This document shows positions 37,480 through 43,867 of a stretch of 43,867 nt of DNA, one piece after another. How positions within the stretch are numbered: position 1 is the stretch's first letter; each line of letters starts with the position of its first letter. The position numbers and the translations under genes are program-made. The notes under the pieces are model-generated. The model was not told where the DNA came from and made no database searches. It saw only the letters and a program-made list of their open reading frames with translations. This stretch comes from Solidesulfovibrio sp. (lineage in GTDB: Bacteria; Desulfobacterota; Desulfovibrionia; Desulfovibrionales; Desulfovibrionaceae): assembly GCF_029978005.1 (NCBI RefSeq), contig NZ_JARKOZ010000185.1, positions 1-43,867 of the forward strand, read 5' to 3'.

Positions 37480-38781
37480 ATGGCGCAAAAATGGGAACCG
37501 TTTTCAGGGGTTTCGGCTCTTTTTTATCGAGATTACGGCCAGGACGGCAAGACGTGGATGTTTCGGCAGATGGTCAACGGAACCCGCGTAACTGACTATT
37601 TGGGAGCGATGAGCCAGGAGCGGGCCGTTGTTATCGTCGCGACTCTTCGCGAAAACCGGAAATTGAAAGTCGGGCCACAAACTTGGGCCGAGATGGAAGG
37701 AACGGCCCAGGAAGAGGCCAAAGTTGAAAAAATCAAAGAAGAAAAAGAGCGGAAGAGGATTTTAGCCGAAGAAGAATTTGCTAAGGCAAACACAATTGAA
37801 AATTACTGGAAAAATGTTTACTGGCCGGCAAGGCAAAAAGAAGGATCGGCGCATAATAATAAATCGATTTTAGGCATTTTTGAAAATTGGATTTGTCCAG
37901 TCGTTGGAAAAATTCCACTTCAAGAATTGACATATTTAGATGTTAATAAAGTGCTAAATATCGCGAGGGATGTAGGCATTTCTCAAAAAACTCAAAAAAA
38001 TATTTATGTCACGTTGCAAACGCTTTGGAACGATGCCAAGCAATTTCATTCCGTAAAACGAAACATGGAACTTCCCATTTTTCCAGGAAAAGGGATCAAA
38101 AAGGATCGTCTTAAAATCAATAACAAAAAGAACTGTTTTTTGGACACAGACGAGGCCAAGCTTTTACTTGATACACTCAAAAATTGGCGTGAATTTTATA
38201 AACAGCACAAAATGGCAATCAAAGGCCAAAGCGGAGATGACGCTTACGGCATGGCCGTTGTAGCGTTATTTTCCGGTTTGCGTTTTGGGGACATCGCTTC
38301 ATTAACTTGGGGCGAAGTTGCGAATAAAGAGCAGGCATATGCCAGAAACCCAAAAGGGGGAAAAGCATACGGAATCCATCTTAATGTTGCAATCATCCGT
38401 GAAATGTTGGCAGAAAGAAGAAAAAGGTTATCAGATGAGCCAAAGCCAGACGATTTAGTTTTTAAAAATGCCCGTGGCGAAAAATGGGTTTCAGTTCCAC
38501 AAATTTATAAAACGGTTATTGAAAAGTTGGGTTTTAACGAAGTGCCGCGTAGATATAAAAATCCGGCTCAAAAAATTGACTTCCACGCCTTGCGGCACAC
38601 GTTCGCGTCTTGGCTGGCGATGCAAAGCGTGTCGTTATACACAATCATGAAGCTTATGGGTCATCAAAGTCTAGCAATGACGGAACGTTACGCAGACCTT
38701 GACCCGACCCTGACCAAGGCCTGTGTTGAAAAAATGTATTGGAATTTCAGTGACTTGACAGGAAAAGAAGAGGGCGAATAA
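37480..38781 (+). CDS. int: Tyrosine-family site-specific integrase
   Basis: A 433-residue phage-type integrase. The N-terminal arm-binding region (about 1-65) is followed by a charged coiled linker (about 75-102), a SAM-like core-binding domain (about 105-205) and a catalytic domain (about 215-425). Catalytic residues are visible: R268 in SGLRFGDIASL, K295 in the beta-hairpin, H369 and R372 in HALRHTFASW, H395 in LMGHQSLAM and nucleophile Y404 in TERYADL. It would cut and join att sites in the tRNA-fMet gene. It lies next to the att fragment and reads away from it. Composition is much more AT-rich than the chromosome to the left. AAGGAG lies about 14 nt before the ATG, slightly far. Confidence 0.95.
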   Translation: MAQKWEPFSGVSALFYRDYGQDGKTWMFRQMVNGTRVTDYLGAMSQERAVVIVATLRENRKLKVGPQTWAEMEGTAQEEAKVEKIKEEKERKRILAEEEFAKANTIENYWKNVYWPARQKEGSAHNNKSILGIFENWICPVVGKIPLQELTYLDVNKVLNIARDVGISQKTQKNIYVTLQTLWNDAKQFHSVKRNMELPIFPGKGIKKDRLKINNKKNCFLDTDEAKLLLDTLKNWREFYKQHKMAIKGQSGDDAYGMAVVALFSGLRFGDIASLTWGEVANKEQAYARNPKGGKAYGIHLNVAIIREMLAERRKRLSDEPKPDDLVFKNARGEKWVSVPQIYKTVIEKLGFNEVPRRYKNPAQKIDFHALRHTFASWLAMQSVSLYTIMKLMGHQSLAMTERYADLDPTLTKACVEKMYWNFSDLTGKEEGE

Positions 38782-39017
38782 ATTCCCCTTGATGTGACTA
38801 GGTGAGTGTTGTAATTGGGAGGTGGGTAGAGACATGACCCCGCCGACCCGGGGGGCATGCTGGCTAGCTCACCGCCCCTAGGGTGAGGGTCTGAGTGCAG
38901 CGGATTAGAAATACTCTATAGGCTACTCAATAAACTGCAAGCTGCTGCTCCGCCCCCCGGACGACTATCGGCTCGGAAAAAGGTTAAGAATACAAAGCCG
39001 TATGTAACGGCAAGCCG
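38782..39017. other. Structured noncoding stretch after the integrase
   Basis: No open frame of interest. Short inverted repeats are frequent: CTCACC/GGTGAG around 38869-38887, CCCC/GGGG around 38838-38854, GCCG/CGGC near 38997-39011, and GCAGC/GCTGC around 38897-38944. It may be an untranslated leader, a small RNA or part of a regulatory region for the next gene. Nothing firmer can be said. Confidence 0.4.
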
Positions 39018-39132
39018 AAAAGTCCCGGAAAGCTATGGTCAAGCCCTGTTCTCTTTAGAGAACAGCGCGCTTGCCTGTGCTTTTCGGGACTTTTGCATTT
39101 GTCCCGCCGCACAGGCACCCATTCGAGGGTGC
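39018..39132 (+). promoter_or_regulatory. Leader with mutually exclusive hairpins and a masked ribosome-binding site
   Basis: Hairpin A pairs 39018-39032 with 39080-39094 (14 of 15), enclosing CAAGC/GCTTG and a perfect 9-bp stem (39046-39054 with 39057-39065). Hairpin B pairs CCTGTGC (39074) with GCACAGG (39109) and CGGGAC (39085) with GTCCCG (39101). A and B compete for CGGGAC. Hairpin C pairs GCACCC (39115-39120) with GGGTGC (39127-39132) and covers the ribosome-binding site of the HTH gene starting at 39134. B and C touch at base 39115. This is the geometry of a regulated leader RNA. Confidence 0.65.
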
Positions 39133-39133
39133 T

Positions 39134-39517
39134 ATGCACGACGCCACTTCTGCTATTTCCGCCGCTACCGCTGCTTCCGCTGCTCTTATTAAGGACTTGC
39201 GACGCACTCTTAAAGTCAGGACTCTTCCTTTAACGCTCGGCGTCGATCAAATCGCGTTGTCGCTGGGCGTCCATGCACAAACTGTTAGATCGCATGTCAA
39301 AGCCGGAACGTTGCCGTTTGAACGTATTTCGATCACTGACGGCCGGAACTGGCGATTTCGGACCGCCGACTTGCTCGTATATCTACTCAACGACACGACT
39401 CTAGCCCCCACCACGCCCACCACTGCTACGCCGCCAGCCCCGCGCAAGGGGCCTGGGCGGCGCGTCGGCTCGCAAAACAAAAAGACCAAAGCCCAGGCCT
39501 CGGGTGAGGGGGCGTAA
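39134..39517 (+). CDS. AlpA-like helix-turn-helix protein of the element
   Basis: A 127-residue DNA-binding protein. The central part has a MerR/excisionase-type helix-turn-helix (about 35-65: LTLGVDQIALSLGVHAQTVRSHV), followed by RISITDGRNWRFRTADLLVYL, the usual wing and recognition end of AlpA-like regulators. An alanine-rich N-terminus and a Pro/Thr/Lys-rich basic tail flank it. I use the ATG at 39134, with GAGG close upstream; a TTG at 39071 lies inside the structured leader. In satellites and phages such proteins act as activators of integrase or replication genes, or as excisionases. It precedes the primase-like gene by one nucleotide (TAA-C-ATG), so they are one operon. Confidence 0.75.
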   Translation: MHDATSAISAATAASAALIKDLRRTLKVRTLPLTLGVDQIALSLGVHAQTVRSHVKAGTLPFERISITDGRNWRFRTADLLVYLLNDTTLAPTTPTTATPPAPRKGPGRRVGSQNKKTKAQASGEGA

Positions 39518-39518
39518 C

Positions 39519-40760
39519 ATGCGCCAGCCCTACCAACATACCGGCGCGTGGTCCACCTACCCGCTTACAAAACAGATTTCCCGAAATGAAAACGGCGAAA
39601 TCGTCTCTATTCCTGCCCGTACTATTACTCACGCCCGCGCAAAACGCGTTGAAACCCCAAATGCGTTTGCATTTGCGGAAATTTTAACCCGTTGCAATCC
39701 ATTTCATGTTTTTTGGTATGGCGTTTCAGAACAGTCTTTGGTGACAGTTGTTACAAAAGACGCGTTAAAACGCATTTCCCCGGCGCACAGAGATGAATAC
39801 GCCGCCCGCACACAAAAAGATTTTCCCTTTATCAAAAACACGCCGGGCTGGCTCTGTTTCGATTATGACCCGCAGGACGGCGTTACCCCGCTTTGTCATG
39901 ACGAATTACGCGAAAGGCTTATTATTGTATGTCCAGAGATCAAAAATGCACCGATGGCGTTTGCTCACTCTACGTCGTCTTATATCTACTATCTCGACGA
40001 TAATGGCGTTGAGCAGTGTTATAGAGGTGACAAAGGAAAAAGAATTTATGTCGGACTTGCTGACATGTCCGATATTAAACGATTTGGAACTGATATTTTT
40101 AACGCTTTTTGGGATAAAGGTTGGGGTTGGTTTGAATTTTCCACAACAGGTTCAAAATTAGCGAAAACTTATTATGATCGTGCAATGCGGTCATCGCACC
40201 AGCCTGATTTTGTGGGCGGCGCATATTGCACAAACGGGGTTTATCAACGGCGACCTGATCCAATTGTGGTCAATGGCGATAATCCGCCATTTGAATCACG
40301 CGCATGGAAATATGAAAGGAAGGTGGTTGAAAAGGCTTCCAAAGCGACAAAGGGCGCTAAAGCAGAAGTCAAGAAAGAAGAAAACACCGATTGTGACGCA
40401 AAAAATGCGGTTTTAACAATCGAAGAAAGCAAGTTGACGCGTGATACAGTGATCCATTTTGCAGAAGGAGGAGAAGAAACGCTAGGGAGAATTATGTTAA
40501 ATCGTCAAAAATGTCATGGACAAATTGTATTTGATCCGTGTCCTACAAAAGGCAAACCCGTACACAAGGCCATTTTGCATGTCAACTCGACGAATCCTTG
40601 CATCTGGACTTGGGCACATGGAGGCGTTCGGTATCTGATTCCGCTTTCGTGGCGGAATCCGCCGCCAAAATCAGTGCGCGGGTTTGGGGCGAAGCTGCGG
40701 CCAGCATCAAAGCCGGCCCAGGCCCCGGTAGAGGAACCGGAGCCGGAAGGGGTCGAGTAG
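39519..40760 (+). CDS. Archaeo-eukaryotic-primase-like replication protein
   Basis: A 413-residue protein, probably a primase of the AEP/PrimPol superfamily. The hydrophobic-DxD metal motif appears as WLCFDYDPQDG (D115, D117). An AHSTSSYIYYLD segment follows (about 148-160), as does the later GWGWFEFSTTGSKLAKTYYDR block (about 201-221), a pattern I associate with primases paired with DUF3987 helicases in prophages and satellites. The other catalytic residues are less certain by eye. The C-terminal quarter is a lysine-rich linker and a small beta-rich domain. It follows the HTH gene by one nucleotide and precedes the helicase by 120 nt. It would prime synthesis at the element's own origin. Codon use is AT-rich like the integrase. 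Confidence 0.62.
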   Translation: MRQPYQHTGAWSTYPLTKQISRNENGEIVSIPARTITHARAKRVETPNAFAFAEILTRCNPFHVFWYGVSEQSLVTVVTKDALKRISPAHRDEYAARTQKDFPFIKNTPGWLCFDYDPQDGVTPLCHDELRERLIIVCPEIKNAPMAFAHSTSSYIYYLDDNGVEQCYRGDKGKRIYVGLADMSDIKRFGTDIFNAFWDKGWGWFEFSTTGSKLAKTYYDRAMRSSHQPDFVGGAYCTNGVYQRRPDPIVVNGDNPPFESRAWKYERKVVEKASKATKGAKAEVKKEENTDCDAKNAVLTIEESKLTRDTVIHFAEGGEETLGRIMLNRQKCHGQIVFDPCPTKGKPVHKAILHVNSTNPCIWTWAHGGVRYLIPLSWRNPPPKSVRGFGAKLRPASKPAQAPVEEPEPEGVE

Positions 40761-40780
40761 ATATAGAGGTGGCAAAGGAA

Positions 40781-40803
40781 AGCCCCGGTTTGCGGCCGGG
40801 GCT
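40781..40803 (+). other. Small hairpin between primase-like and helicase genes
   Basis: AGCCCCGG (40781-40788) and CCGGGGCT (40796-40803) form an 8-bp stem with a 7-nt loop and no T-run. The surrounding 120 nt is otherwise unremarkable. It may modulate expression of the helicase. Confidence 0.35.
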
Positions 40804-40880
40804 AGGAAAACTGGGAACGAATGCCTCGTGGTTGAGCCATTCGTTGCCCAAAACGGACAGAAAGTCAAGAGGGTAAAACG

Positions 40881-42821
40881 ATGGCTATGAAGCCCCGCCA
40901 AGATAATTTTGATGACACACCCGCGCCAGCGCCCGAGAGCGTGAACGTTAACAACAATCCTGAAAACCTGGAAAGAATTGTCCGGGCTGGTGTTGAAAAC
41001 GTCAAAAAGGGAGCTAAAGGCGACCAGAATCGGACCTTAAACGTTACGTGTTACTGGATCGGTCGCGTTTTGGGCGAAGCAGCGTTGCAAGATCATGTCG
41101 AAAAGGCGCTGTGTGATGCGGGCGTGGAAATCGGTATTAATCAGCAAGAAGCGGCCAGAACTGCCCGTTCCGGCCTCCGTGGTGGAGCCGGGGCCGGCGC
41201 GCCGGGCAACGAAGAGACGTTGCCGCAATTTTTGTGCGAAATCGATGCCCCGGGGAACTCCGAAGAAGATGAATCGCTGGCGATTGATGATTTTGTCGGA
41301 AAATTGCCGCCGATGCCGCTCGAAGTATTCCCGGAAAAGGCGCGTGAAGCGATTGCCGCTATTGCTGCCAGTAAAGACGTTCCACAAGACATGGTCGGGG
41401 CATTTTTCCTTTCTTTGTGCGCTGCTTGTATCGGCCGAGCAAGAACCGCCCGATATTCTAAAACATGGCAAGAACCTGGAAATCTGTATTTTCTTGTCGC
41501 GGCTGCAACTGGCACAGGTAAAAGCCATACGATGAAATTCATTTTTAGCGAACTTGCTCGAATGGAAGCGATTGTCAAAATGCAGTACCGCGAAGATCGG
41601 CGCAAGTACGAAGAGGATATGGTCGTTTTTCGCAAGCGTAGTTCGGGGAAAGAGGGAAGCAAAGGAAAAAAAAGCGATGCGCCGACTTGTTCGGCCAATA
41701 CAGGAAAAAAGGATGAGATGCCGAAACGGCCGCCTAACATCCAATATGTTCTGACCGACACAACGATGGAAGCAGCCATGGACCTTCTTTTTGACAATCC
41801 TCGCGGGCTGTGCTGGCTTATTGACGAGTTTCACAACTTCATTCCGGGTTTAGATCGATATTCAGCAAAAGGCACCAGTGAAGGGAAGCGCCGTCTTTTG
41901 TCAACCTGGGATGGAGCGACGATTTGCGTCAACAGAAAGGCCAAGGATGGCGTTTCAAATGAATTGTATATCGAAAACGCCACGTTTTCGATCTGCGGGT
42001 GTGTCCAGCCACATTTGCTGCCCGAAATTTTTACATATGATGATTTGCACCAGGGCTTGCCGGAACGGTTCTTGTTCGTCAATTGTCAGCCGCAGCCGCC
42101 CGCACCAGACCCCAGGCCGGAAATTCCGGAATGGGTCGAAAAATATTTGACCCGGATCACTCGCGTTATGATGGGTTTTGCCATGGAAGAGGACCAGGAC
42201 GGACGTCTGCGCGGCTTAGCGATTGATCTCGACGACGCGGCTCGGAAGGAATGGAATGCGTTTAGCAACACAATTAAAAACAAAACGTATGGTTTAACTA
42301 TTCATGGCTTTGCAATGAAAATGCGTGGCATAACCTTGCGGCTGGCGTTGTTGCTGCATTGTTTGCGACATGCTGACGATGGAGACGTGACAGACGGGGA
42401 AATCACTTTTGGCGACATGACCAACGCCGTGGCCCTGGCCGACTACTTTTTCGCCCAAGCGCAGAAAATGAATACATATATTCCTGACAAAAAGGGGAAT
42501 TCGCGATCCGCAACAAACGACACTCATGCATCCCGTATTGCCGAATTGTTGCTGAAGCACGTTCATGAAATTGGACAACTTGAAGGGAAAATCGAAAACA
42601 AGGTGCTTCAAGGATGGTTTAAAAAGGCGCGGCTTAAAATCAATCAAAACCAATTACGCGAGGCGTTTACCACACTAAATATCGAAGCCGGGCGCGAAAA
42701 AAGTCGTCGATACCGGCTCATAACAACGGATGTTTTGGACATTTGCTCCAAAATGAGTTCCCAAATCAAGGGCGTGTTCGAAGAAGACGATTTTGACGCA
42801 GTGGAAGTGGACGAGAGGTGA
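40881..42821 (+). CDS. DUF3987 primase-helicase of the element
   Basis: A 646-residue replication protein. An N-terminal helical module (about 28-105) carries the NRTLNVTCYWIGRVLGE and QQEAARTARSGLRGG pattern common to the small domain after AEP primases. The DUF3987 ATPase follows, with Walker A ATGTGKSH (about 209-216), a charged low-complexity insert (about 235-285) and Walker B CWLIDEFHNF (about 311-320). A C-terminal winged-helix-like region (about 545-620) may bind DNA. The protein probably unwinds the origin and works with the primase-like protein upstream. Its stop codon lies within the left iteron cluster of the candidate origin, tying gene and origin together. GAGGG lies 8 nt before the ATG. 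Confidence 0.85.
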   Translation: MAMKPRQDNFDDTPAPAPESVNVNNNPENLERIVRAGVENVKKGAKGDQNRTLNVTCYWIGRVLGEAALQDHVEKALCDAGVEIGINQQEAARTARSGLRGGAGAGAPGNEETLPQFLCEIDAPGNSEEDESLAIDDFVGKLPPMPLEVFPEKAREAIAAIAASKDVPQDMVGAFFLSLCAACIGRARTARYSKTWQEPGNLYFLVAAATGTGKSHTMKFIFSELARMEAIVKMQYREDRRKYEEDMVVFRKRSSGKEGSKGKKSDAPTCSANTGKKDEMPKRPPNIQYVLTDTTMEAAMDLLFDNPRGLCWLIDEFHNFIPGLDRYSAKGTSEGKRRLLSTWDGATICVNRKAKDGVSNELYIENATFSICGCVQPHLLPEIFTYDDLHQGLPERFLFVNCQPQPPAPDPRPEIPEWVEKYLTRITRVMMGFAMEEDQDGRLRGLAIDLDDAARKEWNAFSNTIKNKTYGLTIHGFAMKMRGITLRLALLLHCLRHADDGDVTDGEITFGDMTNAVALADYFFAQAQKMNTYIPDKKGNSRSATNDTHASRIAELLLKHVHEIGQLEGKIENKVLQGWFKKARLKINQNQLREAFTTLNIEAGREKSRRYRLITTDVLDICSKMSSQIKGVFEEDDFDAVEVDER

Positions 42822-43096
42822 CAGCGATGACAGCCGATGACACAGCCATTGTCATCTCTAAGGCCCCGGAATCCGGGGCCTTTTCCTTTGATGACGGAGA
42901 TGACAGCGGTACCTAAGGGAGAGGGGGAGAAGCGCGGGGGGAATTTAAGAATTTATCATAATATCAGGAGGATAGAAAAAGTCTTAAAACCCCTATTAAG
43001 GAAGCACTGTCATCGTTGTCACCAGGGATTAAATTCAATAATTTCTATTGGTTATTGGTGACAATGGCTGTGTCATCGGCTGTCATCGGTGTCACC
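42817..43096. other. Candidate replication origin: inverted iteron clusters around an AT-rich core
   Basis: A 40-bp segment (42817-42856) recurs in inverted orientation at 43057-43096 with 38 of 40 bases equal. Each copy holds four GRTGACA boxes at 9-14-nt steps. Further boxes lie between (42899; 43008 and 43017 inverted). The core 42941-43000 has about 27% GC by hand count. Iterons on both sides of an AT-rich block beside the helicase gene are typical of satellite and plasmid origins. A terminator for the helicase transcript is embedded. A small open frame across this region is not credible as a gene. Confidence 0.7.
42860..42888 (+). terminator. Intrinsic terminator of the replication operon
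   Basis: AAGGCCCCGG (42860-42869) pairs perfectly with CCGGGGCCTT (42873-42882) around a 3-nt loop and is followed by TTCCTTT. It ends the HTH-primase-helicase transcript inside the candidate origin. Confidence 0.85.
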
Positions 43097-43413
43097 CTTT
43101 AAAAAAACTTCGAAAATTTAGGTAGTTGCTTTATTCGGCGTCCCTCGGAGACTCGGGACGCCGATCGGGGAGGCCCCACCCCCCCACAGGACCTCCTCCC
43201 GACTGATCCCTCCCCCGTAATTGCCCGTGCGATCGGGCCGAGTCTTCGAGGCCCGGGGGATAGCACCCACCAACCCCTTCCCCCACCCCTTCAAATTGCC
43301 CGCCACAGTGACCTGCCCGGGCCTTTTCGGACCATCTGAAACTTGAGAAGGGGGCTCTCGACGACAAAGAGCCGATACAGACTCCATCTTCAAGGAATTT
43401 ATCATGTTTGCTT
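43097..43413. other. Gene-free C-rich stretch with a perfect hairpin
   Basis: No credible gene. CGGCGTCCC (43136-43144) and GGGACGCCG (43155-43163) form a 9-bp stem with a 10-nt loop. From about 43165 to 43320 the plus strand is rich in C runs and GC-rich, unlike the origin beside it. I see no second tRNA copy, so I cannot call it the element end. Confidence 0.45.
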
Positions 43414-43450
43414 AAAAAACGGCTGCCCCGGGAGGCCTTCGGGGCAGCCG
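43414..43450 (-). terminator. Intrinsic terminator of the universal stress protein gene
   Basis: GGCTGCCCCG (43421-43430) and CGGGGCAGCC (43440-43449) form a 10-bp stem with a 9-nt loop, followed on the minus strand by TTTTTT (43419-43414). It lies 28 nt past the gene's stop codon. Confidence 0.88.
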
Positions 43451-43477
43451 GATTGGAGGGACGAGGCGGAAACACAG

Positions 43478-43867
43478 TCATTTTGTACGGGCTATCAATA
43501 CATCGCATTTGGCGTGGGCCGCCACCTTGCTGGAGACGCTGCCAAGGAGAAAACGCTCAATACCATGCGTTCCTCTGGAGCCAAGAACGATCAGGTCCGC
43601 ACCAAGTGTTTCGGCGGCTTCCAGGATTTTGCGCGCAGGGTGCCCAAATTCCAGTATCGATTGGGCGTGAAATCCCTTGTCGGCTAGTGAATCGCAAGCC
43701 TTGTCCAAGAGCTCTTTGCATTCTTTGGCGAAGGCGTTGTTTACCGTCTCGCAGTAGTCTTCTGGAAATCCAGCCGTCGAGCAACTGAGTTCCGGGATCA
43801 CGGAAATGACGAACAATTGCGCGTCGAGGGATTGGGCCAGCATGGCCGCACGCTCCAGGGCAACTTC
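43478..43867 (-). CDS. Universal stress protein (UspA family), N-terminus missing
   Basis: One hundred and twenty-nine codons of a UspA-fold protein, cut by the right edge. The frame continues to the last base, with EVALERAA preceding the first visible methionine, so that methionine is not the start. The ATP-binding C-terminal signature is intact: ADLIVLGSRGTHGIERFLLGSVSSKV (a G-2x-G-9x-G(S/T) pattern), then HAKCDVLIAR. Only the first 20 or so residues should be missing. Such proteins bind ATP or AMP and are linked to stress survival. Base composition is intermediate between the element and the chromosome to the left, so it may be element cargo or a gene from a neighbouring island. Confidence 0.9.
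   Translation of the reverse strand, partial: EVALERAAMLAQSLDAQLFVISVIPELSCSTAGFPEDYCETVNNAFAKECKELLDKACDSLADKGFHAQSILEFGHPARKILEAAETLGADLIVLGSRGTHGIERFLLGSVSSKVAAHAKCDVLIARTK

Larger units (their letters stand above)
37296..43867 (+). mobile_element. Integrative element in tRNA-fMet, satellite-like, right end outside window
   Basis: The element begins where tRNA identity ends and includes integrase, AlpA-like HTH, primase-like protein, DUF3987 helicase and a candidate origin. Its codon use and GC are clearly lower than in the genes to the left, for example AAA/GAA/ATT-rich codons in the integrase. No structural, lysis or conjugation genes are visible. The gene set and the origin beside the helicase resemble P4- or SaPI-type satellites. 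No second copy of the tRNA 3' end was found up to the window edge, so the boundary is open. Confidence 0.75.

Noticed and set aside
39018-39115. Retron msr-msd region
   Set aside because: The nested hairpins look suggestive, but no reverse transcriptase gene is nearby.
40538-40876. A 112-codon open frame overlapping the end of the primase-like gene
   Set aside because: Its first two thirds are a shifted frame of the primase-like gene, and the remainder has no ribosome-binding site or domain.
42837-43061. A 74-codon open frame in the candidate origin
   Set aside because: It runs through the terminator and iterons, lacks a ribosome-binding site and has no recognisable features.
43118-43405. 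A 95-codon minus-strand open frame
   Set aside because: It covers a C-run-rich spacer, encodes a low-complexity Gly/Pro/Arg sequence and has no ribosome-binding site of note.
43100-43480. Right attachment site of the element
   Set aside because: No copy of the tRNA 3' segment was found. A weak likeness between AATATAGGTAATTCC near the left edge and AATTTAGGTAGTTGC near 43114 is too short and imperfect.

Overview
The window looks like chromosome from a GC-rich sulfate reducer of the Desulfovibrionaceae type, with a lower-GC integrated element at its right end. The taxonomic reading is inference. It rests on a paralogue of adenylylsulfate reductase (AprA/AprB-like) beside an anion transporter, on two DASS anion transporters, on a sigma-54 activator with a PrpR-type sensor, and on very high third-position GC. 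No rRNA or marker gene is present to confirm it.

Region 1 (1-5797) is an organic-anion module. A C4-dicarboxylate symporter gene runs off the left edge. Next come a four-repeat rhodanese and a DASS transporter, transcribed together from a good -24/-12 promoter. The divergent sigma-54 activator is the obvious candidate regulator. Region 2 (5840-10980) is an RND efflux operon (AcrA/AcrB type, no outer-membrane factor nearby) with a TetR regulator. Region 3 (11116-19403) is a complete high-affinity potassium system: a candidate KdpE site, an extra 31-residue membrane peptide, kdpFABC, a strong hairpin, then kdpDE. Region 4 (19470-24666) holds a GntR/UTRA-type regulator, a UGSC-family fusion protein whose redox motif is lost, an MFS anion symporter and a lipoprotein of the cyclase/kynurenine-formamidase family. 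It looks like uptake and processing of an unknown organic acid. Region 5 (24874-27285) is a small envelope operon: beta-barrel protein, DUF2092 lipoprotein-carrier-like protein, and Gly/Pro-rich secreted protein. Region 6 (27616-32139) is a second transporter operon: DASS transporter, AprA-like flavoprotein, AprB-like ferredoxin, Crp-family regulator. Region 7 (32391-37051) is an AaeAXB-like aromatic-acid efflux set (FUSC, DUF1656, HlyD) with a divergent TetR, two matching operators and a terminator in the FUSC leader.

Region 8 (37242-43867) is the most interesting part. The 3' half of an initiator tRNA (fMet) gene, with its terminator, abuts foreign DNA that starts with a tyrosine integrase preceded by phased 10-bp repeats. 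Downstream are a leader with mutually exclusive hairpins, an AlpA-like HTH protein, an archaeo-eukaryotic-primase-like protein and a DUF3987 helicase. Beyond these, a 40-bp iteron cluster occurs twice in inverted orientation around an AT-rich core, which is a convincing candidate replication origin. The layout recalls P4-like or SaPI-like satellites. The far end of the element is not in the window. A universal stress protein gene, cut by the right edge, may be cargo.

The window was read by eye. Family assignments come from recognised motifs, and no database search was run.
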